DNA of 48,195 bases, from positions 1 through 48,195 of the forward strand of contig CAJVYU010000008.1 of the NCBI GenBank assembly GCA_913009735.1, given 5' to 3'. Position 1 is the stretch's first letter. The number at the start of each line of letters is the position of its first letter. Position numbers and translations under genes: made by a program. Below, piece after piece: positions 37,832-47,087 of this stretch. Under the pieces are notes generated by a model. That model saw nothing but the letters and a program-made list of their open reading frames with translations, was not told where the DNA came from and did no database searches. Source of the stretch: an uncultured Fidelibacterota bacterium. GTDB lineage: Bacteria; Fidelibacterota; Marinisomatia; Marinisomatales; TCS55.

Positions 37832-38833
37832 TCAATTTTCTTCTGCCATTTTAAGGTGTTTTTTCTTGATCACACCTGCTTTAGTGATTTTTCCAAATAA
37901 AAGATTAAGGATGATAAATACAAATGCGATGCTGATATAGGTTAAGATTCTGCGCAATATTGTAGTAAGAAAAGCGACTTCCCCCAGATTAAAATAGAGT
38001 TTAAATAAATAAGCGTTGACCACCTCACGAATTCCTATCCCCCCGGCCAGGGGAGAAACAAAACCGATAAAGGTGGCTATGGCGCTGGAAAATACAACAA
38101 ACGTGTACGGAACATTTACGCCAACGCCTTTGAAAAGAAACCAATCGCCCAGAAAACTGATAAATAAATTCACAACCGTTAAGAGAAAAACAATGAGCAT
38201 TACTTTTTTTTCTGCAAGTGTCAGATATAAAGCGCGTACTATTTTTTTGAAAAATTGCAGTTCAATCAATTTTTTGCGGACAATAATAACGCTGACGGCA
38301 ACCAGTAATAGGATTAAAAAAACTATAAGAAAGCTTTTAAAATTGCTATCCTGCAAAATCAGGTTTTTAAATTTCCGGAGCACATCTAAATAGCCGCCCA
38401 AAACAACACTGACACTCATGAAAACAATCAACATTGTATTATCCAAAAATAGTTCACCGAATAAAGACGGCACAGCCTGGTTAACCTCCACATTTTCTAA
38501 TTTTTTTAACAAAAACGCTTTCGCGGGCACACCAAGTTTCCCCGGACTTGCAGAGTTTACGGCTATTGCACTAATTGAAATTCTATATATATTCTTTAAA
38601 GAAATGTCTCTTTTAATCGGAATTAACAAGAAATACCAGCGTAAAGATAGCAAAAATATATTAACTTCTATAATAGCAAATGCAATTAACAGAAATTTGT
38701 ATTGGATATTTTTTTCCATAGTAATGAACTTCTGGAAATCGGCACCTTTTAAGAAAAAGAATAAACCGACTCCTATAAATATTAAAAATAATAGCTCAAC
38801 GAATGGAATTTTTTTGTATTTAGGCAAATTCAT
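37832..38833 (-). CDS. UPF0104/LPG-synthase-TM-like membrane protein (paralogue 1)
   Basis: 333 residues, about 7-8 helices. Markers: NSASPGKLGVPAKAFLLKK, GELFLDNTMLIVF and SPLAGGIGIREVVNAYLF with the conserved G-x-R-E. The family is the membrane part of lysyl-phosphatidylglycerol synthases, but there is no aminoacyltransferase domain, so it does not make lysyl-lipids alone. Stand-alone members occur often in polysaccharide loci and are thought to move lipids or lipid-linked sugars; that is inference here. A second copy is encoded at 47084-48061. Confidence 0.82.
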   Translation of the reverse strand: MNLPKYKKIPFVELLFLIFIGVGLFFFLKGADFQKFITMEKNIQYKFLLIAFAIIEVNIFLLSLRWYFLLIPIKRDISLKNIYRISISAIAVNSASPGKLGVPAKAFLLKKLENVEVNQAVPSLFGELFLDNTMLIVFMSVSVVLGGYLDVLRKFKNLILQDSNFKSFLIVFLILLLVAVSVIIVRKKLIELQFFKKIVRALYLTLAEKKVMLIVFLLTVVNLFISFLGDWFLFKGVGVNVPYTFVVFSSAIATFIGFVSPLAGGIGIREVVNAYLFKLYFNLGEVAFLTTILRRILTYISIAFVFIILNLLFGKITKAGVIKKKHLKMAEEN

Positions 38834-38845
38834 AAAACAATTTCT

Positions 38846-39994
38846 TCAAGAAAAACGGGGACTTTTGCCAATCTCATATAAAAACTGATGAACTGATTTC
38901 TTCACACTAAAAAAGCTTTTTGCACTTTTCAGACCTGTTTCAAAACAACTGCTGTCAGATAAAGATCTAAAATCCAACATGGCTCGTTTAATGGCTAAGG
39001 CGCTTGCGTTGGAAGCGACCAGCCCAATATTGAATTTTTTTACAATCTCAGCCATATCACCAACCGGTGTCACAATGACAGGTGAATCAACTTGTATCGC
39101 ATCGCTCAGGATAACCGGGATGCTTTCAATTCTTGAAGGAATCACGAGACAATCACAAGCCTGAAGATAGGATACTACTTCTGTTGTCGACAAATATTCT
39201 CCGAGGTGTATAACCTCCTCAAGATGATAGTCGGCAATTTTTTTCTTTATTAAGGATTCCAATGGGCCGCCACCGAAAACATATAGAAACACATCGTCCC
39301 GTTCTCTGGATAAGGCACAAAAAGCATCGATCAATAAATCGATACCTTTGTTAGGATGCCACCGCCCAATAAATAAAAAATTTGTCTTGGAAAGATCAAC
39401 AGGTGCAGGTTTTATGGAGTTCACCGGCAGATTTCGTGATGTCGGAAGAAAACTGCAACGACGTCCGGAAATTTTCTCAACATCCGAAGCCAATACCAAA
39501 CCATCCGCAAATAAATAATCAGAATCAAGGAGAATACGCTTTACAATCTGCTGACCCCCAATATAATCATTTACCCGCCACACATCGGATCCCAAAACCC
39601 AGGTCGCGAATGGCACATCAAACAGAGTTTTGGCAACCCACGCATAGATGCCGCTGGGAATAGCCCACATTGCTAAACACAGGTCAATTTTTTTCTCTTT
39701 AACAAATGCTAAAATCTCTTTTATGCCGCCAAGAACCACACTCCCAATTTTAATGGCTTCAACCGGATTTTTCGGATTTAAGTGGGTTAAACTGGCCTCT
39801 CCTCCCAGCCAATTAAAGAACTTGACTTCAAGTTCAGGATCCCGATCTGCTAAACCATATTTCCTGGGTGTCAGCACAAAAACCTTATGCTTTGATTTAT
39901 TCAATTCTAAAGCGAAATCACGGACGAAAACACCGGCATTGACTGAATCATCGCCCCCTCTCGAAAATGAACTTGTTACGATGCAAATATTCAT
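38846..39994 (-). CDS. GT4 family glycosyltransferase
   Basis: 382 residues, GT-B fold. MNICIVTSSFSRGGDDSVNA, then VFVRDFALELNKSKHKVFVL in the N-terminal half. Donor half: FLFIGRWHPNKGIDLLIDAF, YVFGGGPLESLIKK and SRIESIPVILSDAIQVDSPVIV, a variant of the E-x7-E region in which the second Glu is Asp-like (SDAIQ). It is encoded 12 bp before the UPF0104 gene. It adds a sugar of unknown type to the lipid-linked chain. Confidence 0.87.
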   Translation of the reverse strand: MNICIVTSSFSRGGDDSVNAGVFVRDFALELNKSKHKVFVLTPRKYGLADRDPELEVKFFNWLGGEASLTHLNPKNPVEAIKIGSVVLGGIKEILAFVKEKKIDLCLAMWAIPSGIYAWVAKTLFDVPFATWVLGSDVWRVNDYIGGQQIVKRILLDSDYLFADGLVLASDVEKISGRRCSFLPTSRNLPVNSIKPAPVDLSKTNFLFIGRWHPNKGIDLLIDAFCALSRERDDVFLYVFGGGPLESLIKKKIADYHLEEVIHLGEYLSTTEVVSYLQACDCLVIPSRIESIPVILSDAIQVDSPVIVTPVGDMAEIVKKFNIGLVASNASALAIKRAMLDFRSLSDSSCFETGLKSAKSFFSVKKSVHQFLYEIGKSPRFS

Positions 39995-40003
39995 TAAATA
40001 GTT

Positions 40004-41200
40004 TTATTTACCGTAGTACCGCAATACTTTTTTTACAGCCAAAATAACGTCGTTGACATCCTTTTGATTTAGTTTGGCTGAAAAGGGCAGCGAAATGGTT
40101 CTTTCCGAAATAAATTCGGCATTAGGGAAATCTCCTTTTTTATATCCATAATTATCGACATAAAATGGATGGAGATTAAGAGCAACGAAATGAATTCCTG
40201 TGCCGATGTTTTCTTTAAATAAGGCTTGTTGAATGGCGTCGCGATCGACTCTCAAATCTTCAAGGTTTAATAATACCGTATATAAGTGCATGGCATGTCT
40301 GGTATTGGGTTCCGGATCAGCCGGAGTACTCAGGGGTAGACCTTTAAAAGCTTCATTGTATCGATTCCAAATGGATTGTCTTATCCGTGAATATCGTTCA
40401 ACTTTTTCTAATTGACGAAGTCCAATGCCGGCCTGCATATCCATTAAATTATATTTATACCCGGGGAATATCACCTGATAATGCTTAAACCCCTCATCTG
40501 AATACCGTTTCCACGCATCTTTGCTAAGACCGTGCAGACCAAAAATCTTAATTTTATCCGCATAATCTTGATTATTCGTGGTCACAATTCCGCCTTCTCC
40601 CATTACAATATTTTTTGTAACGTAAAATGAAAATGCCGTCAGATCACCGATAGTTCCTACTTTGCGGCCATGATAGCTGGCTTCGATCGCATGTGCGGCA
40701 TCTTCGATGATCAGTAGATTGTATTTCCGGGATAAGTCCAGAATTGAATCCATATTGCAGGGACGGCCCGCAAAATGAACAGGCATGATCGCTTTTGTTT
40801 TTGATGTAATCTTTTCCGCAATTTTTGCAGGATCAATATTCATGGATGGCAATTCGACATCCGCAAAAACCGGTCTGGCGCCTACATGTATAATTGAATT
40901 GGCGGTGGCTGCAAAAGTCATGGGCGTCGTAATCACCTCATCCCCGGGCTTAATGCCTGCCGCGATCATGGATAAATGTAATCCTGCCGTACAGGAATTC
41001 AACGCCACTGCATATTTGCATCCGATGTAGCGCTTAAAGGCTTCTTCGAATTTTTCAACTTTAGGCCCTGTGGATAGCCATCCTGATTCTAATGAATCGA
41101 CAACCTCTGCAATTTCATCTTGTTCTATGCGCGGACTGCCAAATATTAAAAAGTCTTCACGGACAGGCTCTCCGCCTGACAGGGCAGGTTTATTTTTCAT
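40004..41200 (-). CDS. DegT/DnrJ/EryC1/StrS-family PLP-dependent sugar aminotransferase
   Basis: 398 residues. PLP-binding features: Asp167 in EDAAHAIEASY and the Schiff-base Lys196 in SFYVTKNIVMGEGG; TGPKVEKFEEAF and ALNSCTAGLHLSMIA are standard family stretches. It puts an amino group on a keto-sugar nucleotide, giving an amino-deoxy sugar for the polysaccharide. No dehydratase or epimerase that would make the keto-sugar is in the window, so the precursor comes from elsewhere in the genome. It overlaps the upstream GT2 gene by 11 bp, which indicates coupled expression. Confidence 0.92.
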   Translation of the reverse strand: MKNKPALSGGEPVREDFLIFGSPRIEQDEIAEVVDSLESGWLSTGPKVEKFEEAFKRYIGCKYAVALNSCTAGLHLSMIAAGIKPGDEVITTPMTFAATANSIIHVGARPVFADVELPSMNIDPAKIAEKITSKTKAIMPVHFAGRPCNMDSILDLSRKYNLLIIEDAAHAIEASYHGRKVGTIGDLTAFSFYVTKNIVMGEGGIVTTNNQDYADKIKIFGLHGLSKDAWKRYSDEGFKHYQVIFPGYKYNLMDMQAGIGLRQLEKVERYSRIRQSIWNRYNEAFKGLPLSTPADPEPNTRHAMHLYTVLLNLEDLRVDRDAIQQALFKENIGTGIHFVALNLHPFYVDNYGYKKGDFPNAEFISERTISLPFSAKLNQKDVNDVILAVKKVLRYYGK

Positions 41201-42182
41201 GGTCTTTTTCGTTAACCTTATTTGTATGAATGAATTCCCGTGTAGAGTTCAATTCAATTTTTTTTATTCTATACACGGAATCCTCGATGAGTTTTCTGTT
41301 GAAAGCAATTAAATCGGCTAACAGCCCAATTATAAAAATTTGAAATCCGACGATAACCAGAATAGCAGACAGAAGCAAAGATTGAATGTGACCGGATCCA
41401 TTCCCAGCCAAGTAAAAATAGAGAAAGCGAATTGATATTAACAAACCGGCTGAAAATACAATACCGCCGATCGAAAAAAACATTTTCAGGGGTTCATACA
41501 TGGTATAAATTCGAAATATCGTATTGATCGATCGTTTAATGTAAGACGGGATACTGGTAAATAAACGGGAATCCCGTAACTTTTCGTTGGTTTTTACAGG
41601 CACATGCGAGACAGCAAGATTCTTTTTCCCAGCTTGAATAATTGTTTCTAATGTATATGTAAAGCGTGACATGACATTCATTCGCAATGCGGCTTCACGA
41701 TTAAAAGCCCTAAAACCGCTTGTGGTGTCCGGTACGGTTGTGTTGGAAACTTGTTGAACAACCCAGCTTCCCAATTTTTGCAGCAATTTTTTCATGCCCG
41801 AAAAATGCTTGATATTATCAACCTGCCGGTCACCAATCACAATATCTGCTTTTCCTTCTAGAATTGGGACGATTAATTTGGGAATATCCGCACCTCGATA
41901 TTGATTGTCCCCATCCGTATTGACAATGACATCCGCGCCCAACACCAATGCCTCATTTAGCCCTGCCATAAACGCTTCCGCCAATCCCTTATTATTGGTA
42001 AAGCTCACAACATGGTGAACGCCCAAAGTACGCGCCACTTCTACCGTACGGTCTGTACTGCCATCATTGATAACCAGAATCTCAATTTGATCTATTCCGG
42101 GAATTGCGCGCGGAATATCTCGAATTGTATAAGGCAGCGTTTCTTCTTCATTATAACAGGGAATTTGAATTATTAATTTCAT
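41190..42182 (-). CDS. GT2 polyprenyl-phosphate glycosyltransferase with two C-terminal helices
   Basis: 330 residues. GT-A domain (about 1-220): IQIPCYNEEETL, VINDGSTDRTVE, DxD in NTDGDNQY (Asp90 and Asp92), IVIGDRQ, DTTSGFRAFNREA. Two helices (about 231-254 and 267-291) anchor it, as in GtrB. The final 40 residues are hydrophilic. It would make a polyprenyl-phosphate sugar for a GT-C transferase. It is the only one of the three anchored GT2 enzymes followed directly by the aminotransferase gene (11-bp overlap), so an amino sugar is a possible cargo, which is inference. Confidence 0.88.
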   Translation of the reverse strand: MKLIIQIPCYNEEETLPYTIRDIPRAIPGIDQIEILVINDGSTDRTVEVARTLGVHHVVSFTNNKGLAEAFMAGLNEALVLGADVIVNTDGDNQYRGADIPKLIVPILEGKADIVIGDRQVDNIKHFSGMKKLLQKLGSWVVQQVSNTTVPDTTSGFRAFNREAALRMNVMSRFTYTLETIIQAGKKNLAVSHVPVKTNEKLRDSRLFTSIPSYIKRSINTIFRIYTMYEPLKMFFSIGGIVFSAGLLISIRFLYFYLAGNGSGHIQSLLLSAILVIVGFQIFIIGLLADLIAFNRKLIEDSVYRIKKIELNSTREFIHTNKVNEKDHEK

Positions 42183-42202
42183 AAAAACACCATTATTTTT
42201 GC

Positions 42203-43198
42203 TTATTCACAAATATTTTCAATACTATATTCTTTTATCTCAGAAGCATGTGTAAATATAATCATTTCACCGATTAATCCAATTGATATCATTTGTATGC
42301 CAAGAATGAACAAAAGTGCACCCAACAAAAGAAGGGGTCTTCCGGCAATGGGACCAAAGCCAAAAATTCTGTAAACAAACAGATAAAGATCAATGGCTCC
42401 GCCGACAAGTGTAAAAAATATTCCGAATAAACCCAAAAAATGCAGTGGTTTTTTTGAATATTTTGTTAAAAATATGATGGTTAAAATATCCAATATCCTC
42501 TGGAAATATTCCGTTATATATTTCGATTTCCGGAATGTGCCCCTTTTCTGAGGAATCTTTTCTTCGGTAATTTTATATCCAAGCTTATAAACAAGAATGG
42601 GAATAAAATTATTTAAATCCCCATAAAGGTCGAGCGATTCAATCACATTTCTTTTTGCGACAAAAACGCCGCTATTGATATCATGTAATTTTAGTCCCGT
42701 CAGCCTGGCAACCACATAATTAAAACTTTTTGAAACAATTCGGTTTAATTTCCAATCCTGTCTGGGATACCGCCATCCAATCACCAAATCGTATCCCATT
42801 TTAATTTTATCGATTAAATTTACAAATCCCTTTGGATCAATGCGTACTCTACTCGTTGAGTAAACAAGAATATCGCCGGAGCTTATTTGCAGACCCGCTT
42901 CAAGTGCAGAAGCTTCTCCGAAATTTGACCGCATTCTAACAATTTTTACATTCGAATTCTCATCTTTAATTTTTTCCAATAATCGATCGCTTCCGTCTGT
43001 GCTCCCATCATCTACAAAAATAATTTCGTAATGACCCGGAAATCGTTTATCGAAAGTATTTTTGAAATCCGAATAAATATTTTTAATTTCTTTCACCTGA
43101 TTATAAATGACAACGAGAATAGAAATCAGCACAACACTCTTCGGCGCATTTTCAATCTTTTCTTGCGATTGTTCGACTAAAGGTTCCGTTTTTATCAT
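42203..43198 (-). CDS. GT2-like glycosyltransferase lacking the DxD motif
   Basis: 331 residues, GtrB-like. ISILVVIYNQVKEIKNIY, IIFVDDGSTDGSDRLLE, RSNFGEASALEAGLQ and DLVIGWRYPRQDWKLNR are intact, but where relatives have a DxD motif followed by DP this protein reads LVYSTSRVRIDP, so residues 114-116 are Ser-Thr-Ser. Two C-terminal helices (about 250-273 and 284-310) are kept. The rest of the fold is well conserved, so this may be a distinct subfamily rather than decay. It lies only two bases from the canonical paralogue at 43201-44145, suggesting a paired or regulatory role. Function otherwise unknown. Confidence 0.8.
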   Translation of the reverse strand: MIKTEPLVEQSQEKIENAPKSVVLISILVVIYNQVKEIKNIYSDFKNTFDKRFPGHYEIIFVDDGSTDGSDRLLEKIKDENSNVKIVRMRSNFGEASALEAGLQISSGDILVYSTSRVRIDPKGFVNLIDKIKMGYDLVIGWRYPRQDWKLNRIVSKSFNYVVARLTGLKLHDINSGVFVAKRNVIESLDLYGDLNNFIPILVYKLGYKITEEKIPQKRGTFRKSKYITEYFQRILDILTIIFLTKYSKKPLHFLGLFGIFFTLVGGAIDLYLFVYRIFGFGPIAGRPLLLLGALLFILGIQMISIGLIGEMIIFTHASEIKEYSIENICE

Positions 43199-43200
43199 CT

Positions 43201-44145
43201 TTATTTCCTAATGAAATTAAGTGAATAGTTTCTTTTCTTATTTGACGTTTTCAGAATAAGCTCGGCAATCAGTCCTAAAAATATGGATTGAAAACTCGAC
43301 GTTAGGAAAATAAACAATAGTGTAAACAAATTATTGATTTCAAAGATAGTTTGATTTCCCCTTAATAGAATTATACTTATCCAGAGAACAATAAGAAAAC
43401 TAAGTGTTACAAACCCCATGCTAATCAAACCAAAAAAACGTCCCGGTCTCATCAAATATTTTAAGAACAAATTTAGTGTCAGCAAATCCATAATCACTTT
43501 AAATGTTCGGGTTAAGTTGTATTTTGATTTGCCAAATCTTCTGGGATGATGCGATACCGGAACTTCGGCAATTCTGGCACCTTCAATTTTGGCCAATGCC
43601 GGCAAGAATCGATGCAATTCTCCATAAAGATTGATTCTTTTGGCAATTTCAGCCCGATATATTTTAAGGGCACAACCCGTATCATGGAGTTTAATGTGAG
43701 TGACGGAGCAAATAATCTTATTCGCTATTTTGGAAGGCACTTTCCTTAAAATCAATTTATCTTTTCTGTTTTTTCGCCAGCCACTTACAAGATCATAGCC
43801 TTCATTAAGTTTCTGTATTAATTTGGCGATGTCTTTTGGATCATTCTGTAAGTCACCGTCCATCGTCACGATAAAATTCCCTCTGGCGGCATTGAAGCCG
43901 GCGGCCATTGCGGGCGATTGTCCGTAATTCTTCCTGAATTTTATTATTTTAATCCGGTCATCTTTCTTTTTTAAAGATCGTAATATTTCAACCGTTTTAT
44001 CTGAACTTCCATCATCGATATAGATCACTTCGAAAGAATAGTCTAGTTGATCCAGGACTTCTGAGATGGATCGATGAAGAATGGCTACATTTTCCTCTTC
44101 GTTATAAAGCGGAATTATAATTGAGATATCTATAAAATCGGGCAT
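43201..44145 (-). CDS. GT2 polyprenyl-phosphate glycosyltransferase (GtrB/DPM1-like)
   Basis: 314 residues. Canonical motifs: IIIPLYNEEENVAIL, IYIDDGSSDKTVE, RKNYGQSPAMAAG, TMDGDLQNDP (Asp96 and Asp98) and VSGWRKNRKD; two C-terminal helices (about 236-258 and 268-292). It makes a polyprenyl-phosphate hexose, likely used on the outer face of the inner membrane by a GT-C enzyme of this locus. It is followed within two bases by the DxD-less paralogue and preceded by the DUF4091 gene (9-bp gap). Confidence 0.9.
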   Translation of the reverse strand: MPDFIDISIIIPLYNEEENVAILHRSISEVLDQLDYSFEVIYIDDGSSDKTVEILRSLKKKDDRIKIIKFRKNYGQSPAMAAGFNAARGNFIVTMDGDLQNDPKDIAKLIQKLNEGYDLVSGWRKNRKDKLILRKVPSKIANKIICSVTHIKLHDTGCALKIYRAEIAKRINLYGELHRFLPALAKIEGARIAEVPVSHHPRRFGKSKYNLTRTFKVIMDLLTLNLFLKYLMRPGRFFGLISMGFVTLSFLIVLWISIILLRGNQTIFEINNLFTLLFIFLTSSFQSIFLGLIAELILKTSNKKRNYSLNFIRK

Positions 44146-44154
44146 GATTTTTTA

Positions 44155-45858
44155 TTAATTCTTATGAATTTTTAGTCCCGTAGGGGCGGCCGGTGGATTT
44201 ACATCAGGATCAATTTTAACATTAATTCCTTTTAATGCCAGAATGGTCAGGGCAATCTTATTTCGTTCGTTGAATAAAACCCGGGGATCATGCGTAAAAC
44301 TTGACGCATTCGTATTTCCCACTACATTTGAATTCACCTGAAGGATTTTTCTGGCCTCTGAAATTAAATCAGGCTGGGCGGTATCTTGTTTTTCTTTAAT
44401 TAATTTTTCAAGTAAGATATAATATTCATAATCTTCTACACCGTCCCGATAGGCCTCCAAGCGCAGAGACGATATGGGGCCTGTGGGCCCGGGGTAAAAC
44501 CAGCTCCCGCTGCCATTGTAATTTTCGAGACTTTGTGGATCCCAATCCGTATAAGGACCCGATTGAATCGGATGGTCATTTTTGCTGGGGGGTATTGTCC
44601 ATCGTGTAATGGCCCAGAATAAAAACCCATCCGGACGATATTTGGCGGCATCAGCTCCCATCAATATCCGAATGTTTATTAACGGATTCTCGATAGAAAA
44701 ATTTAACTCACCCGGATAATTAGAGGTGTACCAAAAAATCTTCTTCCCCTTTTCGCGGGCATTTTTCAAAAGTGTATCCTTATATATTGCAAAAACAGGA
44801 TCGTACATATCCACAAAGTAATCAACATTGGGATATTCATCAATTTTATCGATAGGCACGCTTGTGGTCATAATCGGTATATCGGGAAAGTTTTGCTTTA
44901 TCCTGCGGAAAACTTCCTGCATTTTGCTTTTATACTCTTGCCCTACTTCATCAAATGCATAAATATAAGCATTTTGCAATAATCCGTTCTGCTCAAATAA
45001 ATCATACCTGCTTTTCATTTTGGGGAAAAAATCATTTAATTTTGTATCATAATCACTTGTCCAAATATGAGGGGGCATTCCCATACAGGCTAATCCCAAC
45101 CATCTATTCTTCTTTATATCGCCTAAAACGGCAATCTCGGGAGCCCCTGCATAAATATTATCCGGGCTGATTTTATAGTCCATAATAAACTTATAATACT
45201 TTTTCTTCATTCCAATATCATATCCGCCAAATTTGCTGTAAATATTTCTGATGTTGCCCTCATACAGACTAAGCACACTGGTCATTGACGGTTTATCAGG
45301 TAAAGCAAAATCCCAGATTGTAATCTCCGCCTGTACCGTTTGCGAAGCACCATTTCCGGCTTCCACGATAAATGATCCGGAATAGACACCGGCCGCCTGG
45401 TTTGACGGTGCATAAACAGAGACAAAAAATGGTTGGTATTCCCCTTGATTAATATCGATTGACGAAAGAAAGTCCAGAATTACATCCGGCCACCACCCCG
45501 CATAACCGACACCAAACCCTGCGGAAGGACTGATAATATCAACATACCCGACGGGATTAATTGAAAAATGATCTGAAGCTAATTTGTTCCCTGATGTATT
45601 AAAAAAATCACTGGCAACGATTCTCACATTGGTTAATTTCCCCGACTCTGCGTTTACGATCAATTGAAAGCCTTCGTGTTCGTTTTCAGCTAACTGAATT
45701 TTAACAGGCCAGGAAGAATACCCCGCAAATCCCCCGCGTTCTCCTTTTATAAATACTTTTTCTAAAGATGAGCAGTGGGTCACTTTAAAATCAGCGGCAA
45801 AGCTTATCTGTTGTAAGGCGAATAAAAGAAATGAGAAAAAAAATAATGTCTTTTTCAT
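44155..45858 (-). CDS. exported DUF4091/GH123-like putative glycoside hydrolase
   Basis: 567 residues. Signal peptide 1-21 (ends ISFAA). An N-terminal beta-sandwich (about 25-180) is followed by a barrel with YIYAFDEVG, where Asp303-Glu304 match the Asp-Glu pair used by GH123 beta-N-acetylgalactosaminidases. The DUF4091 end is clear: GSGSWFYPGPTGPISSLRLE and AYRDGVEDYEYYILLEKLI. The protein stops after DVNPPAAPTGLKIHKN, the start of a fibronectin-type linker with no domain behind it. Encoded inside the polysaccharide locus, it may trim or release the exported glycan. A retaining mechanism using the N-acetyl group would fit amino sugars such as those expected from the nearby aminotransferase; this is inference. 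Confidence 0.85.
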   Translation of the reverse strand: MKKTLFFFSFLLFALQQISFAADFKVTHCSSLEKVFIKGERGGFAGYSSWPVKIQLAENEHEGFQLIVNAESGKLTNVRIVASDFFNTSGNKLASDHFSINPVGYVDIISPSAGFGVGYAGWWPDVILDFLSSIDINQGEYQPFFVSVYAPSNQAAGVYSGSFIVEAGNGASQTVQAEITIWDFALPDKPSMTSVLSLYEGNIRNIYSKFGGYDIGMKKKYYKFIMDYKISPDNIYAGAPEIAVLGDIKKNRWLGLACMGMPPHIWTSDYDTKLNDFFPKMKSRYDLFEQNGLLQNAYIYAFDEVGQEYKSKMQEVFRRIKQNFPDIPIMTTSVPIDKIDEYPNVDYFVDMYDPVFAIYKDTLLKNAREKGKKIFWYTSNYPGELNFSIENPLINIRILMGADAAKYRPDGFLFWAITRWTIPPSKNDHPIQSGPYTDWDPQSLENYNGSGSWFYPGPTGPISSLRLEAYRDGVEDYEYYILLEKLIKEKQDTAQPDLISEARKILQVNSNVVGNTNASSFTHDPRVLFNERNKIALTILALKGINVKIDPDVNPPAAPTGLKIHKN

Positions 45859-45914
45859 AAACGGCCATTCCTTGAATGAACCAAAAATCGGTTTTAATGA
45901 TAATTGGAAAAAAT

Positions 45915-47087
45915 TTAAAATACTCCAAAACGAGTAGACACAAAATTCTTGACTTTAAACATTTTTTCTACATACCCCTTATTTTCCAGATAGGGTTTTA
46001 GACTTACATAATAAAATCCAAAATATTTTGACAATAAGTTTTTAGAATTTAATAAGATAATTTCAGAGTTGATACGTGTTTTGTTTGTCCATTTTAGTTT
46101 ATAATCTTCATCACCCCTCATGAAATCAAATTCCTTATAACCGCTTTTAAATGCATCCTCAATTGCCAGACGGTGCAAAATTTTCCCAACTGAAAAACGA
46201 AAGTACTCAGGATCGAAAGCCGTATTCCAAGGATAAATCACATTATTATATTTAAAACAATATATATAGGCAACAATTTTATGATTTAGTTTCAAAACAT
46301 AAAACAAAATTGATCTTTGCCTGGTAAAATCTTTTGTTAACTGATAATAATATTTCTGATGGTCTGATTTCTCAAATGAGAAAATATTCCTTTCATTTTT
46401 TTGTTTCCATCTTTTCAAGTTAATTTTTATAAATTCGTCTAAATACCGATGATAATCTTCTTCTGTTTTTGGTTCAATCTTTTCAAATTTTACGTCAAAA
46501 TTTCTTTTCATTCTGTTCAATCTTTTGGTCATATCTGACCAGAGATTTCTGCTAACATTTTTGTAATACAATTCCTAATTTGAATTTAGCAGCAGATAGG
46601 GGCATTTTACTGTTTCCTTGAAAACCAGATCAATTTTTGTTTGATCAATCCCATTCTTTACGGTGTTTATCACTATTAATGGCGTTTTAGAATTCTCGGG
46701 GAAATGCCTTAATCTCACTATCCCCCAGCTTTTATAAACATTTATTAAATATTTTAAGATCGATTCAATCGCTGTTTTCTCAAAACCCTGTTTCAATAGA
46801 ATATCATGATAATCAGATAAACCCGTGCCAATAAATAACAAATTTTGTGCCGAATTCGGCAGAACAGAACTCAATTTTTGAATCATGAATGGCGCCAATG
46901 CGTACCACATGTGATTTTCTTGGACGGTGATAATCATTAATTTATATTGATCCCCAAAAACCTTCCACCAAGCATATGCCCATTCATAAGTTAAACAAAT
47001 ATTTTTATAAGAATTAAAAGATAGCAATTCATTCCATTTTTCTTTTAACTCCGGATTTAATAAATCGTCATACAAAACAACTTTCAT
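45915..47087 (-). pseudogene. CelD/BcsL-like GNAT-family acyltransferase split by one in-frame TAG
   Basis: Two adjacent reading frames (46575-47087 and 45915-46571) are in the same frame and separated only by a TAG at 46577-46575. Joined, they give about 390 residues with the normal order of a CelD/Acetyltransf_6-type protein. The N-terminal part has ICLTYEWAYAWWKVFGDQ and YALAPFMIQKL; the C-terminal part has the GNAT core VAYIYCFKYNNVIYPWN, AFDPEYFRFSVGKIL and KEFDFMRGDEDYKLKW. The position of the stop (NSN-stop-ELYYKNVS) is where relatives often have a Trp, so TGG to TAG is a likely cause. Known relatives modify sugars or amino-acyl groups in polysaccharide loci. It overlaps the upstream UPF0104 gene by four bases (ATGA). 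Readthrough, or two cooperating polypeptides, cannot be excluded. The 56-bp gap to 45859 holds nothing I recognise. Confidence 0.85.

Noticed and set aside
45915-47087. Annotating the two halves of the GNAT-like gene as two independent genes
   Set aside because: They share one frame, each carries only part of one domain, and the downstream half would need a TTG start without a ribosome site.
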